Below are positions 5,880 through 5,912 of a stretch of 5,912 nt of DNA, in pieces. Origin of the DNA: an uncultured Saprospiraceae bacterium (GTDB lineage: Bacteria; Bacteroidota; Bacteroidia; Chitinophagales; Saprospiraceae); NCBI GenBank assembly GCA_937930625.1, contig CALHBW010000093.1:1-5912 (forward strand), written 5' to 3'. The position numbers and the translations under genes are program-made. The stretch's first letter is position 1; the number at the start of each line of letters is the position of its first letter. A model generated the notes under the pieces. It did not search any database. It saw nothing but the letters and a program-made list of their open reading frames with translations, and was not told where the DNA came from.

Positions 5880-5912
5880 TCAGACAAAAAATAACTCGTC
5901 TAAACTATCCAA

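Overview
The window looks like bacterial chromosome, most likely from a member of the Bacteroidota (inference). Spacers are very AT-rich while the two genes are of moderate GC. Neither gene has a Shine-Dalgarno sequence, only A/T-rich DNA before the ATG. Both proteins have the mosaic look common in large-genome environmental members of that phylum. Nothing here fixes genus or species.

Layout: two confident genes lie on the minus strand and occupy 1167-5213, probably co-transcribed leftward with a 48-bp gap. The upstream gene (4380-5213) encodes a UPF0158-family domain fused to a CcbP-like, potentially calcium-binding domain. The downstream gene (1167-4331) encodes a 1054-residue envelope glycosyltransferase. 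It joins a cytoplasmic GT2 polyprenyl-phosphate-sugar synthase-like domain, a multi-spanning GT-C (PMT/ArnT-like) membrane domain and a C-terminal TPR domain. This one polypeptide could both charge a lipid carrier with a sugar and transfer that sugar to an acceptor outside the membrane.

The gene pair is bracketed by small palindromic, MITE-like elements that encode no transposase. One (989-1135, with an 8-bp target duplication) lies just past the glycosyltransferase stop. Another (5228-5494, with 24-bp terminal inverted repeats) begins 14 bp upstream of the UPF0158 start codon. Both start with GGC and resemble the ends of ISL3-type insertion sequences. A third long imperfect hairpin lies at 1-117.

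The left spacer (118-988) has no intact gene. It holds a minus-strand open stretch (296-526) that resembles the eroded C-terminus of a tyrosine recombinase. The right spacer (5495-5912) contains a candidate 26-residue hydrophobic peptide at 5579-5659 in a setting that resembles a structured small mRNA: TATAAT box, end-to-end complementary 9-mers, and a 36-bp palindrome downstream. It also contains a short open frame at the right edge that may belong to something continuing outside the window. The strongest candidates for something new are the two domain fusions, the element at the UPF0158 start, and the small-peptide transcript. The last is speculative.
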